NCBI RefSeq assembly: GCF_900100545.1
Contig: NZ_FNDP01000007.1
Coordinates: 1-64,000, forward strand
Direction of reading: 5' to 3'
DNA length: 64,000 nt
DNA from: Pseudobutyrivibrio sp. 49
GTDB taxonomy: Bacteria; Bacillota; Clostridia; Lachnospirales; Lachnospiraceae
Shown piece by piece: positions 51,829 to 59,839 of the stretch (positions are counted from its first letter, which is position 1; each line of letters begins with the position of its first letter). Made by a program: the position numbers and the translations under genes. The notes beneath the pieces are model-generated. The model was not told the DNA's origin. It worked only from the letters and a program-made list of their open reading frames with translations, and did not search any database.

Positions 51829-52818
51829 ATGGCAGACAAGATTAAGACTATAGGTGTTCTTACCTCCGGTGGTGATGCACCTGGTATGAATGCGGCTATT
51901 CGTGCCGTTGTTCGTCAGGCTATTGCTCATGGTAAGACAGTTAAAGGAATCAGACGAGGTTACGCTGGTCTTCTTTCCGGCGAAATTATAGATATGAACG
52001 CACACAGTGTTTCTGAGACTATTCAGCGCGGTGGTACTATTCTTCAGACAGCTAGATGTCTTGAGATGCTTCAGCCTGAGTACCAGGAGAAGGCAGCTAA
52101 TATGTGCCGCGAGCATGGTATTGATGGTCTCGTAGTTATCGGTGGTGACGGTTCATTTAAGGGTGCACAGAAGATTTCTCACTTCGGCATCAACACAATT
52201 GGACTTCCAGGTACAATCGATCTTGATATCGCTTGTACAGAATATACAATCGGTTTCGATACAGCTGTTAACACAGCTATGGAAGCTATCGACAAGGTTC
52301 GTGATACATCTACATCACACGAGCGTTGCTCTATCATCGAGGTTATGGGTCGTGGAGCAGGTTATATCGCTCTTTGGTGCGGTATCGCTAACGGCGCTGA
52401 GGATGTTCTTCTTCCAGAGAGATATGATTACGATGAGCAGAAGCTTGTAAATCACATCATCGAGGGACGTAAGAAGGGTAAGCAGCACCACATCATTATC
52501 AATGCTGAGGGTGTTGGTCATTCTACATCTATGGCTAAGCGTATCGAGGCAGCTACAGGTATCGAGACACGTGCTACTATCCTTGGTCACATGCAGCGTG
52601 GTGGTTCACCTACATGTAAGGACCGTGTTTATGCATCTACAATGGGTGCTATGGCAGTTGATCTTCTTTGCGAAGGCAAGACAAACCGTGTAGTTGGTTA
52701 TCGCCACGGTGAGTTCGTTGATTTTGATATCGATGAGGCACTTGCAATGCACAAGGATGTTGATGAGTATCAGTACAAGATTTGCAATTCTTTGAACAAT
52801 GATTACAAGTACGAGTAA
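51829..52818 (+). CDS. pfkA: ATP-dependent 6-phosphofructokinase
   Basis: This 329-residue glycolytic enzyme phosphorylates fructose 6-phosphate. The ATP loop TSGGDAPGMNAAIRAVV is near residues 11-27. GGDGS (ATP type, not GGDDS) lies near 107, and PGTIDLD carries the catalytic Asp; most bacterial enzymes have Asn where Leu stands here. MGRGAGYIAL and a late LGHMQRGGSPTCKDR block complete the fold. ATG 51829 is nine bases after AGGAGG; a frame from 51754 would cover the promoter. It overlaps the next gene by 20 bp. The cre-like operator suggests carbon-catabolite control. Confidence 0.95.
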   Translation: MADKIKTIGVLTSGGDAPGMNAAIRAVVRQAIAHGKTVKGIRRGYAGLLSGEIIDMNAHSVSETIQRGGTILQTARCLEMLQPEYQEKAANMCREHGIDGLVVIGGDGSFKGAQKISHFGINTIGLPGTIDLDIACTEYTIGFDTAVNTAMEAIDKVRDTSTSHERCSIIEVMGRGAGYIALWCGIANGAEDVLLPERYDYDEQKLVNHIIEGRKKGKQHHIIINAEGVGHSTSMAKRIEAATGIETRATILGHMQRGGSPTCKDRVYASTMGAMAVDLLCEGKTNRVVGYRHGEFVDFDIDEALAMHKDVDEYQYKICNSLNNDYKYE

Positions 52819-53608
52819 TAATCAAATCAAAAACATAATGACACTTAACAAAAAAGCCAGAGAGCGTAAAGCTCAAAGGCTTTTTGTGGTTGAGGGAATT
52901 AGGGCGGTGGCAGAAGTACCATCGTCTCTTTTGCATGCTATCTATTATGTGGAGGGCTTCGGCTCTTCTGCAGATGGCGCATCTTTTATATCAGAGATTA
53001 CAGCCAAGGCACCATCCGTTCAAATAGAAGAGGTAGCCAAAAAGGTTTTCGATTCTATGAGCGATACTGTTACCCCACAGGGAGTTCTTGCTCTTGTTAA
53101 GATGCAGGATTTTACTATGGAGGATGTGCTTGGAAAGTCTTCTGGAAAGCCAGCACATATAGTGGTTTTAGAATCCTTACAGGATCCAGGCAACATGGGT
53201 ACTATCATTCGTACTGCTGAGGGCGCAGGTGCTACTGGAATTATTATGAACAATACTACAGTAGATCTTTACTCCCCCAAGGTAGTTCGTTCTACAATGG
53301 GCAGTATTTTCAGAGTACCTCATTTAGTGGTTTCTGATTTAGGAGCTACCTTGACAGAGCTTAAGGAGCAGCATGGAGTTTCAGTTTATGCAGCTCACCT
53401 TAAGGGAGAGAAATTCTACGACGAATTCGACTACTCAGGTCCTACAGCTTTTATGATTGGAAACGAGGGTAATGGACTTACAGATGAGGCTGCATCCCTT
53501 GCTACCAGCTACTTAAAGATTCCAATGGAAGGACAGCTGGAATCACTTAATGCATCAGTGGCAGCAAGCATACTGATGTATGAGGCATCACGTCAGAGAA
53601 GAGGATAA
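52799..53608 (+). CDS. SpoU/TrmH family RNA 2'-O-ribose methyltransferase
   Basis: The enzyme has 269 residues. A substrate-binding N-terminal domain (residues 1-95, NNQIKNIMTLNKKARERKAQRLFVVEGIRAV) precedes the knotted SPOUT domain with motif 1 LESLQDPGNMGTIIRTAEGAGATGI, motif 2 FMIGNEGNGL and motif 3 IPMEGQLESLNASVAASILMYE. It transfers a methyl group from SAM to a ribose of rRNA or tRNA; the site is not identifiable. ATG 52799 lies inside the end of pfkA, so translation is coupled. Confidence 0.9.
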   Translation: MITSTSNNQIKNIMTLNKKARERKAQRLFVVEGIRAVAEVPSSLLHAIYYVEGFGSSADGASFISEITAKAPSVQIEEVAKKVFDSMSDTVTPQGVLALVKMQDFTMEDVLGKSSGKPAHIVVLESLQDPGNMGTIIRTAEGAGATGIIMNNTTVDLYSPKVVRSTMGSIFRVPHLVVSDLGATLTELKEQHGVSVYAAHLKGEKFYDEFDYSGPTAFMIGNEGNGLTDEAASLATSYLKIPMEGQLESLNASVAASILMYEASRQRRG

Positions 53609-53615
53609 GGTGTAT

Positions 53616-53879
53616 ATGAGAATATGGTTCAAATCGTGGAAGGATAATCATATGCTTCACGACCTTGTTGTTGAAGACGATTCAGAGGAGACTCGCACAC
53701 ACAAGATTTTTAACGCGGTTGATAAGGCAAGCTATGAGTTTGACACAAGCAAGCCTGTTTGGTTGGATTCTACTATCCGTGATTTTAAGCGTCATGGAAA
53801 AGCCAGATTTACCCAGGATAATTTTGTGGACGAGGTTCCCTTTGATTACCTTGAGATACACGTACTTGATGAGGATTAA
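53616..53879 (+). CDS. Conserved hypothetical protein, 87 residues
   Basis: ATG 53616 has GAGGATAAGGTG upstream and begins 7 bp after the methyltransferase stop. An upstream frame start at 53580 is inside that gene and is rejected. The product is a compact alpha/beta protein (RIWFKSWKDNHMLHDLVVEDDSEET, then WLDSTIRDFKRHGKARFTQDNFV, then VPFDYLEIHVLDED). I recall similar short proteins in Lachnospiraceae but no assigned function. The operon position next to the RNA methyltransferase may be incidental. Confidence 0.75.
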   Translation: MRIWFKSWKDNHMLHDLVVEDDSEETRTHKIFNAVDKASYEFDTSKPVWLDSTIRDFKRHGKARFTQDNFVDEVPFDYLEIHVLDED

Positions 53880-53885
53880 TGTTTT

Positions 53886-55250
53886 ATGAACAAAAGTAAA
53901 TCAATTGATTTATTAAATGGGTCTATAGGTAAGGGAATGTTTCAGTTTTGCATTCCTTTATTTATGGGACAGCTTTTGCAGCAGCTATACAACATAGCTG
54001 ACGCATGGGTTGTTGGTAACTTTGCTGAAAGTAATGCCTTTGCAGCTATAAGCTCAGGCGGCGCTTTGAGCTTTTTTATTGTAGGTTTTTTCGGTGGAAT
54101 GGGTGCCGGCGGAGGCATTATCATAAGTAGATATTACGGTGCAGGGGATGATGAAAACATTCGAAAATCTATACACAGTAATGTTTTATTTGCTTTGATA
54201 TGTTCTGTGGTTGCCACATTGATTGGTGTTACCTTTGTGCCATTTATGCTTCGCATTATTGATACGCCAGCAGAGGTACTTCCATACTCACTGACTTACT
54301 TTAATATTTATTTTGGTGGCATTTCCACCATCGTTTTATACAACGTATTTATGAACATAATGCGTTCGGTGGGAGATAGTTATCACCCACTTTTATATCT
54401 TTTATTCTCATCAGTTCTCAACGTAGTGCTTGATGTGATTTTGGTGGCTGGCTTCCATACAGGAGTAGTTGGTGCAGCAGTAGCTACAGTTGTTTCTCAG
54501 GGAATATCAGCATTACTTTGCTTCATTCGCCTGATTCGTATAAACGATAATACTGGAGTAATAATCAGAGATATTTTTAAATGGCATCCAAGGATGATGA
54601 AGGAAATTCTTGTGCAGGGACTCCCTATGGGCTTACAGAATTCTGTTATTTCTATAGGTAATATTGTGGTTCAGAAGAACATCAATGCCTTCGGACCTCA
54701 TGCTATGAACGGTATGGGAGCATACTCGAAGATTGAAGGATTCGTCTTCCTTCCAATCACAAGTATCTCCATGGCTATTCCTACATTTATAAGCCAGAAC
54801 CTTGGTGCCAGAAAATACGACAGAGCAGTTAAGGGTGCTCGCATGAGCGTTATTGCTGGTGTGGTTCTTGCAGAGACTATCGGACTTATTTATTATCTGT
54901 TTGCAGATACAGCTCTTGGTTGGTTCATCAAGAATCCAGAGGATATTTCCTATGGTCACATGCAGGTGGCAGTGTGCGCCTTTTTCTATTGTTTACTTGC
55001 TTACTCACACTGCGCAGCAGGTATAATGCGAGGTGCTGGAAAAGCAATTGTACCAATGGCTACTATGCTCACCTTCTGGTGTGGTGTCCGTATCATATAC
55101 GTGACCACAGCGATTCATTTTATACCAAAGTTTACCACCATCAGTTGGTGCTACCCACTTACCTGGGCTTGCTCGTCTATCGTATTTACAATATGGCTTC
55201 TCACCTCCGACTGGCCACACGCGTATGACACGCAGCATTTATGGAATTAA
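53886..55250 (+). CDS. MATE family efflux transporter
   Basis: This 454-residue membrane protein with about twelve helices is expected to export a cationic drug or metabolite in exchange for sodium or protons. Family features are the N-terminal FCIPLFMGQLLQQLYNIADAWVVGNF, GGMGAGGGIIISRYYGAGDDE, and the second-half start GLPMGLQNSVISIGNIVVQKNIN with FISQNLGARKYDRA. The gene starts 6 bp after the 87-residue protein. No regulator is adjacent, and the substrate is unknown. Confidence 0.93.
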   Translation: MNKSKSIDLLNGSIGKGMFQFCIPLFMGQLLQQLYNIADAWVVGNFAESNAFAAISSGGALSFFIVGFFGGMGAGGGIIISRYYGAGDDENIRKSIHSNVLFALICSVVATLIGVTFVPFMLRIIDTPAEVLPYSLTYFNIYFGGISTIVLYNVFMNIMRSVGDSYHPLLYLLFSSVLNVVLDVILVAGFHTGVVGAAVATVVSQGISALLCFIRLIRINDNTGVIIRDIFKWHPRMMKEILVQGLPMGLQNSVISIGNIVVQKNINAFGPHAMNGMGAYSKIEGFVFLPITSISMAIPTFISQNLGARKYDRAVKGARMSVIAGVVLAETIGLIYYLFADTALGWFIKNPEDISYGHMQVAVCAFFYCLLAYSHCAAGIMRGAGKAIVPMATMLTFWCGVRIIYVTTAIHFIPKFTTISWCYPLTWACSSIVFTIWLLTSDWPHAYDTQHLWN

Positions 55251-55290
55251 ATATTTAAGAAAGAGTTAATAAATAGTTGCAGAGAAATGT

Positions 55291-55299
55291 GGTATAATG
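55291..55299 (+). promoter_or_regulatory. Extended -10 promoter of the alarmone synthetase gene
   Basis: TGG-TATAAT is a near-perfect extended -10. No -35 box at proper spacing was found (TTGCAG at 55278 is only ten bases away). The transcript would start near 55306. Confidence 0.5.
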
Positions 55300-55332
55300 T
55301 ATACGTAAAGAAATACGGGGAGGTGATTCAGT

Positions 55333-56031
55333 TTGGATTTGAGTATGTTTCCAGATGATGGTGTGAACTCTTGGAACACCGTCATGCTACTTTATGAATC
55401 AGCTATTAAAAAAGTTCGTACCAAGGTTGAAATTCTTAATGATGAATTCCAGCAGGTACATCAATATAATCCAATTGAGTACATTAAGACAAGAGTCAAG
55501 ACACCGGAGAGTATTGTTAAGAAGCTCAAGAAAAATGGTTATGAGGTTTCAATACCTAGCATGATTGAGCATTGTAATGATATTGCAGGTGTGCGAATTG
55601 TTTGTTCCTTCACTTCGGATATTTACCAGATAGCCGAGATGATTGGACGTCAGACAGATGTTACAGTTGTTTCTATTAAGGATTATATTAAAAATCCTAA
55701 GGAGTCAGGTTATAAGAGCTACCACATGCTCGTTACCATTCCAATCTACCTGTCAGATAAGACGGTAGACACCAAGGTAGAGATTCAGATTCGTACCATA
55801 GGAATGGACTTCTGGGCCAGCCTTGAGCACAAGATTTATTACAAGTTCGAAGGTAATGCACCAGATTATATCAGCCGCGATCTTCGTGAATGTTCGGAAA
55901 TCGTTTCAATGATGGATACTAAAATGCTTCAGCTTAACACAGCCATCATGCAGACGAAGAAAGAAGAGGAAGAGCGTGAACGCCACGCTAACGGGTGGCA
56001 GGAAAAGGTTGTAGAAGGAAATACCTTGTAG
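55333..56031 (+). CDS. Small alarmone synthetase (RelQ/YjbM-like GTP pyrophosphokinase)
   Basis: The protein has 232 residues with a RelA/SpoT synthetase domain only. RVKTPESIVKKLKKNGYE gives the basic nucleotide contact, then IAGVRIVCSF, the SGYKSYHMLVTIP catalytic segment, EIQIRTIGMDFWASLEHKIYYK, and a charged C-terminal helix. No HD hydrolase, TGS or ACT domain is present, so it makes (p)ppGpp without being a bifunctional Rel. TTG 55333 follows GGGGAGGTG with good spacing. It is monocistronic, closed by a strong terminator. Confidence 0.92.
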   Translation: MDLSMFPDDGVNSWNTVMLLYESAIKKVRTKVEILNDEFQQVHQYNPIEYIKTRVKTPESIVKKLKKNGYEVSIPSMIEHCNDIAGVRIVCSFTSDIYQIAEMIGRQTDVTVVSIKDYIKNPKESGYKSYHMLVTIPIYLSDKTVDTKVEIQIRTIGMDFWASLEHKIYYKFEGNAPDYISRDLRECSEIVSMMDTKMLQLNTAIMQTKKEEEERERHANGWQEKVVEGNTL

Positions 56032-56037
56032 TATCAT

Positions 56038-56072
56038 AAAAGCTGTCGGAAAAATTCCGACAGCTTTTTTTA
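56038..56072 (+). terminator. Intrinsic terminator after the alarmone synthetase
   Basis: A perfect stem of at least 13 bp (56039-56051 with 56055-56067) with a three-base loop is followed by T4. The next gene's AAGGAGG starts right after it. Confidence 0.88.
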
Positions 56073-56084
56073 AGGAGGACAGTA

Positions 56085-56939
56085 ATGTTAGAAATTTTAA
56101 AAGCGATTTTATTTGGTATAGTTGAGGGAATTACAGAGTGGCTCCCAATTAGTAGTACAGGCCACATGATCCTTTTGGATGAGATTGTAAAGCTCAATGT
56201 TTCTGAGGACTTTTACAGTATGTTCCAGGTAGTTATTCAGCTTGGTGCCATCCTTGCAGTAGTAATTATTTTCTGGAATAAGATTTGGCCATTTGGTAAG
56301 AAGGGCAACAGAGCTCCTCTTAGCGAGAATGGTATCGGTGCATGGATTAAGGGAGATATCTTTGTTCTTTGGTTCCACATCTTAGTTTCATGTGTTCCTG
56401 CAGCCATTGTAGGTGTTCTTTGGGATGATTTATTCGAAGAACTATTCTACAATCCTACATGTGTTGCACTTGCACTTATTGTGTTTGGTGTGGCCTTCAT
56501 CATTGTTGAGACAAAGAAGCACGGTCACAATGCAAAGATTAATTCAGTAGCAGATATCACATACACAACAGCATTTTTAATTGGTATGTTCCAGCTTATT
56601 GCAGCTATCTTCCCAGGTACATCACGTTCAGGTGCTACAATCGTAGGTGCTCTTATCATCGGTGTGGCACGTACAGTTGCAGCTGAGTACACCTTCTACC
56701 TTGCAATCCCTGTAATGCTTGGAGCCAGCCTTCTTAAGATTGTTAAGTTTGGTCTTAGCTTCACAGCAATGGAAGCATTTATCCTTATCGTAGGTATGGT
56801 AGTTGCCTTTGTTGTATCTATGTTTGTAATTAAGTTCCTTATGGACTACATCAAGAAGCACGACTTCAAGGTATTCGGATGGTACAGAATTGTACTTGGT
56901 ATCATCGTGCTTGTGTGCGGATTCTTAGGCCTTATTTAA
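56085..56939 (+). CDS. uppP: Undecaprenyl-diphosphate phosphatase
   Basis: This 284-residue membrane phosphatase of the BacA/UppP family recycles undecaprenyl pyrophosphate to the carrier lipid used by peptidoglycan and surface-glycan synthesis. The first motif is GIVEGITEWLPISSTGHMIL (glutamates and SSTGH) and the second is FPGTSRSGATIVGALIIG. Seven to eight hydrophobic helices are present, and a 40-residue cytoplasmic stretch (KKGNRAPLSENGIG) lies between helices. It supports the polysaccharide locus at the left end by returning carrier lipid. A perfect AAGGAGG precedes the ATG. Confidence 0.95.
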   Translation: MLEILKAILFGIVEGITEWLPISSTGHMILLDEIVKLNVSEDFYSMFQVVIQLGAILAVVIIFWNKIWPFGKKGNRAPLSENGIGAWIKGDIFVLWFHILVSCVPAAIVGVLWDDLFEELFYNPTCVALALIVFGVAFIIVETKKHGHNAKINSVADITYTTAFLIGMFQLIAAIFPGTSRSGATIVGALIIGVARTVAAEYTFYLAIPVMLGASLLKIVKFGLSFTAMEAFILIVGMVVAFVVSMFVIKFLMDYIKKHDFKVFGWYRIVLGIIVLVCGFLGLI

Positions 56940-56966
56940 TTAAACAGTATATTATTGAGTATGTAA

Positions 56967-57008
56967 AAGTCATCACGCTGTGAATAAAACAGCATGATGG
57001 CTTTTTTA
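56967..57008 (+). terminator. Terminator after uppP
   Basis: A 12-13 bp stem (56969-56981 with 56989-57001, with one mismatch and one G-U pair) is followed by T6. Confidence 0.75.
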
Positions 57009-57056
57009 TTGCATATTACACTTTTTTCATAAATTTATGCTATGGTTGGATTTACT

Positions 57057-57115
57057 GGGAGAATAGTCGTTTAATACTTTATTTCAAATTAGTGTAGATG
57101 AAAGGAGGCAGTTAA
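57057..57115 (+). repeat. Leader repeat copy 1 (shared with 58703-58764)
   Basis: The segment from GGGAGAATAGTCG through the AAAGGAGG ribosome site is alike in sequence and length to 58703-58764. GAATAGTCG lies 55 bases before the ATG here and 58 in the second copy. The similarity covers both leader and gene start, showing a duplicated gene with its own control region. Confidence 0.7.
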
Positions 57116-58627
57116 ATGAAATGTATGAAACGACAGTTGCTTAAAGGGGTGGTTTTTAGCGGCGTACTATTTATGGGGATATGGCTGAATTCAACCAAAA
57201 TTGCCGCTGCTGAAATCTCTGAATCTTCAACTGAGGCAGTTGAAATTGCAGAGATGCAGGTCAGTGAACCGGAGACATCAGAAGTGGCTGAGGTGCAAGA
57301 AGAACAAGAAGAACAAGAAGAGCAAGAAGAGCAAGAAGAGCAAGAAGAGCAAGAAGAGCAAGAGATTCTTGTAGAAGAAGAACCAAAGGTATCAGAGGCG
57401 GTTCAAAGTGAACCATTAGAGGAGATTGAAGTGGCTCAGGAATCTCGGCTAGAAGTAGGAGATACTGAAATACTTCTCGAGGCTGCGGAAGAGAATGAAG
57501 AAGAGAATGAAGAAGTTCAAAGCGGCCTTGATGTTAATAATGCTATCAAAGAAATGGAAGATGAATTGGCAGCTATAAATAGTGATGTAGACGCACTTGT
57601 TGACATCTCATGGGAGTCGGGCGAGTTATATGAGAAAAATGAATTAACTTATGAAGCTGCTCAGAGATATCTAGCTGAAGCTAAAGATATACTTGATGAC
57701 GCTTTAGAAAAATATGATAGTATTTTGAAAAAATATGAATATATTAATGAGAAACCAGCAGATTTAGTTGAAGCAGAAAAAAGATTGGCAGCGGCCCAGA
57801 AAAGTTATGATAAGGCTTATGCAGAGTACAAGCGAGTTTGGGAAGACGAGGGTGGTGAGTTTACCTATGCAAACTATATCTTTTATTCTGATGCCAATAA
57901 AGGATACTATCCATTTGAATACTCATATGAGGAATACTTAGAGCAAATCGAAGAACTTCAAAGACAAAGGGAGGATTATTTAGATCAGCCAGATAAGCTT
58001 CAGGAAATCGACCAAAAGATTGAAGAGCTTTGGGAAATAGCCTGGTCTGCTGAAGAATATAGTAAACATCCAGCAGGTATATATGATGACCTTGTAGCAG
58101 AATTAAAAGCCGCTTATGAAAATGATGTTAAGCCATATGTAGATAAAAAGGATAAAGCTGAAGCAAAATTGGAATGGGCTAAGAAATATTACAAAAAAGT
58201 ATATAATTCACATAACTACGAAGAATTTGAACGTGCACAATATGATGCCTATTACATAGTTGATGAAGCTGAACAAATGAAAAAAGAAGCGCAGAATATT
58301 TATTACAGCATGAGAGATGGAATGGACTACATTTTTGGTGTAGATTTTAACCCTAATTTTGAATTAAATACAACATTCCAAGGAAAGCAGGTTCATTTAA
58401 AGGTTAATCTTGCAACTAAGTTAAGGAGAGAGATTTGTAAACTGGATATTTGTAGCATGAATATTTGCGAGTTAATTTGTGACTGTGAAAGAATACAAAA
58501 GCTCGTATGCGATTACATCTTAGAGGCAATAGGAGATGTGGAAATAACCGTATCTGATGAGAATGGAATATTATGGTCTGATAAACGAGATTTAGACTAC
58601 AGTGTAAAATATTTTTATCATGGATAA
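57116..58627 (+). CDS. Secreted coiled-coil protein with a C-terminal Cys-rich domain
   Basis: The protein has 503 residues. A signal peptide (about residues 1-32, cleavage near IAAA) is followed by an acidic region holding a Gln-Glu-Glu repeat (about residues 61-82) and more Glu-rich sequence to about 135. A long helical/coiled-coil region (about 140-410) leads to a compact C-terminal domain with six cysteines in the pattern C-x4-C-x4-C-x3-C-x1-C-x7-C, containing DIC and LICDC. I recognise no known family. The C-terminal domain and signal peptide are shared with the gene at 58765. AAAGGAGG precedes the ATG. The domain could bind metal or form disulfides outside the cell. Confidence 0.75.
   Translation: MKCMKRQLLKGVVFSGVLFMGIWLNSTKIAAAEISESSTEAVEIAEMQVSEPETSEVAEVQEEQEEQEEQEEQEEQEEQEEQEILVEEEPKVSEAVQSEPLEEIEVAQESRLEVGDTEILLEAAEENEEENEEVQSGLDVNNAIKEMEDELAAINSDVDALVDISWESGELYEKNELTYEAAQRYLAEAKDILDDALEKYDSILKKYEYINEKPADLVEAEKRLAAAQKSYDKAYAEYKRVWEDEGGEFTYANYIFYSDANKGYYPFEYSYEEYLEQIEELQRQREDYLDQPDKLQEIDQKIEELWEIAWSAEEYSKHPAGIYDDLVAELKAAYENDVKPYVDKKDKAEAKLEWAKKYYKKVYNSHNYEEFERAQYDAYYIVDEAEQMKKEAQNIYYSMRDGMDYIFGVDFNPNFELNTTFQGKQVHLKVNLATKLRREICKLDICSMNICELICDCERIQKLVCDYILEAIGDVEITVSDENGILWSDKRDLDYSVKYFYHG
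57296..57361 (+). repeat. In-frame 9-bp tandem repeat (CAAGAAGAR, seven copies plus three bases)
   Basis: Seven near-identical nine-base units code for Gln-Glu-Glu, with a final CAA. The first two units have GAA as third codon and the rest GAG, suggesting recent expansion. Changes in copy number would lengthen or shorten the acidic region without a frameshift. Confidence 0.9.
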
Positions 58628-58702
58628 AAAGAAATAAATGGTAATGTGAAGACACAAAATAAATACACTTAATTCACAATTTAATGTTATATTCAACTTC
58701 GC

Positions 58703-58764
58703 GGGGGAATAGTCGTTTTAATATCAACATTTCAATAATGTGTAAAAGAAAGGAGGACATTTAT
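58703..58764 (+). repeat. Leader repeat copy 2 (shared with 57057-57115)
   Basis: This is the second copy of the GGGGAATAGTCGTTTTAATA block, continuing through TTTCAATAATGTGTAAAAG to AAAGGAGG before the ATG at 58765. The match to the leader of the gene at 57116 is strongest in the first 20 bases and at the ribosome site. Confidence 0.7.
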
Positions 58765-59250
58765 ATGAAATGTCTAGGACGACAGTTGCTTAAAGGTATG
58801 GTTCTTGGAGGAATTCTATTTATTGGAGTTACCCTACAGTCAGCGAAAGTAGAGGCTGCTGGATTACGAGATGCAAGCACTCAGGTGGTTGCTGAAGCTG
58901 GTGCAATCCAGAATGAAGTTGTAACACCAAATCAGCAGGCAGAAGTGGCGCCTCCAATCTGGTATAGCCCAAAATTTCAATGGGAAACTAAATACCATGG
59001 ACTGACCGTTCGTTATAATGTAGATCTCAAAACATTATTGAGAAGTGGAGTGTGCGAGATTGATATCTGCAATATGATTTGTAATATAGATATCTGTAAG
59101 CTAATCTGTAATTGTGATGAATTACAGAAATGGCAGAAAATGTTCTGTGATTATGTAATATATGCTAGTGGAAGAATTGATGTAACCGTTTTATGTGGAG
59201 ACGATGTACTGTTCACATGTGGAAAAAATATTAATTATGGTGTTAGATAA
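58765..59250 (+). CDS. Small secreted protein with the shared Cys-rich domain
   Basis: This protein of about 161 residues is paralogous to the one at 57116. It has the same opening (MKC..RQLLKG), a signal peptide ending near VEAAG, a short Gln/Val linker and the Cys-rich domain, but lacks the Glu repeat and coiled coil. Here the cysteines read C-x4-C-x3-C-x4-C-x3-C-x1-C-x10-C, one more than in the long form. ATG 58765 follows AAAGGAGGACAT; the longer frame from 58684 overlaps the leader repeat. Its end is 9 bp from the convergent ABC ATPase gene. The function is unknown. Confidence 0.75.
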   Translation: MKCLGRQLLKGMVLGGILFIGVTLQSAKVEAAGLRDASTQVVAEAGAIQNEVVTPNQQAEVAPPIWYSPKFQWETKYHGLTVRYNVDLKTLLRSGVCEIDICNMICNIDICKLICNCDELQKWQKMFCDYVIYASGRIDVTVLCGDDVLFTCGKNINYGVR

Positions 59251-59259
59251 CCTATTTTT

Positions 59260-59838
59260 TTAAAGAAAAACTATGGTGGCATCAAAAGCTTTTGCTTCCG
59301 AAATATCATGAGTTGTCATGATAACAGTTTTTTCTTTGGTAAGTTCTTTTATTAAATCGATGACCTGCTGTTTGGTGGCTTCATCCAGACCCTTCAGAGG
59401 TTCATCCATAATAAGCAAATCAAAGTCAGCCAGGAGTGCTCGCAGAATTGCGACACGGCGTTTCATACCGCCACTGTACTCTTGGACTGGCTTTTTTGCA
59501 TCTTCGCCAAGTCCTATTTTCTCAAGCCAATTCATAATATCCGAGTCTGAAATTCTAGAGGAATCCTCTATAACCATCTTAATATTAAGAAGGGCAGTAA
59601 GATTATTACAGAGACGATTCTCTTGGAAAACAACACTGATTTTTTTATCTTCCAAACCAGTGATGACACCTGAATCAGCGGACTCCAATTCCATAAGTAT
59701 AGATAGAAGAGTGGTCTTTCCTGCGCCTGATTTTCCCATTAAGCATGTGAAGGATTTCTCAGGAAAAGTCACAGAAAGATTATCTAAAACCAGCTGATTA
59801 TCATATGCTTTTGAAAGATTTTCTATTACAATATCCAT
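59260..59838 (-). CDS. ABC importer ATPase, NitT/TauT (SsuB-like) family
   Basis: This 192-residue ATP-binding subunit has Walker A MGKSGAGKTT, Q-loop VVFQENRLCNNLTALLN, signature YSGGMKRRVAILRAL, LLIMDEPLKGLDEAT and the histidine in TTHDISEAKA. It is shorter than the usual 240-260 residues because the C-terminal extension is absent; all catalytic motifs are complete. It is the third gene of the transporter operon, one base after the permease. The substrate could be a sulfonate, nitrate-like anion or a thiamine precursor; none is proven. Confidence 0.9.
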   Translation of the reverse strand: MDIVIENLSKAYDNQLVLDNLSVTFPEKSFTCLMGKSGAGKTTLLSILMELESADSGVITGLEDKKISVVFQENRLCNNLTALLNIKMVIEDSSRISDSDIMNWLEKIGLGEDAKKPVQEYSGGMKRRVAILRALLADFDLLIMDEPLKGLDEATKQQVIDLIKELTKEKTVIMTTHDISEAKAFDATIVFL

Positions 59839-59839
59839 T

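Noticed and set aside
51829-52818. PPi-dependent phosphofructokinase
   Set aside because: GGDGS and PGT at the diagnostic positions are of the ATP-dependent type.
57296-57361. CRISPR-like array
   Set aside because: The units are nine bases with no spacers and are in frame within a coding sequence.
59251-59275. Terminator between the Cys-rich gene and the ABC ATPase gene
   Set aside because: A T run is present but no stem precedes it on either strand.
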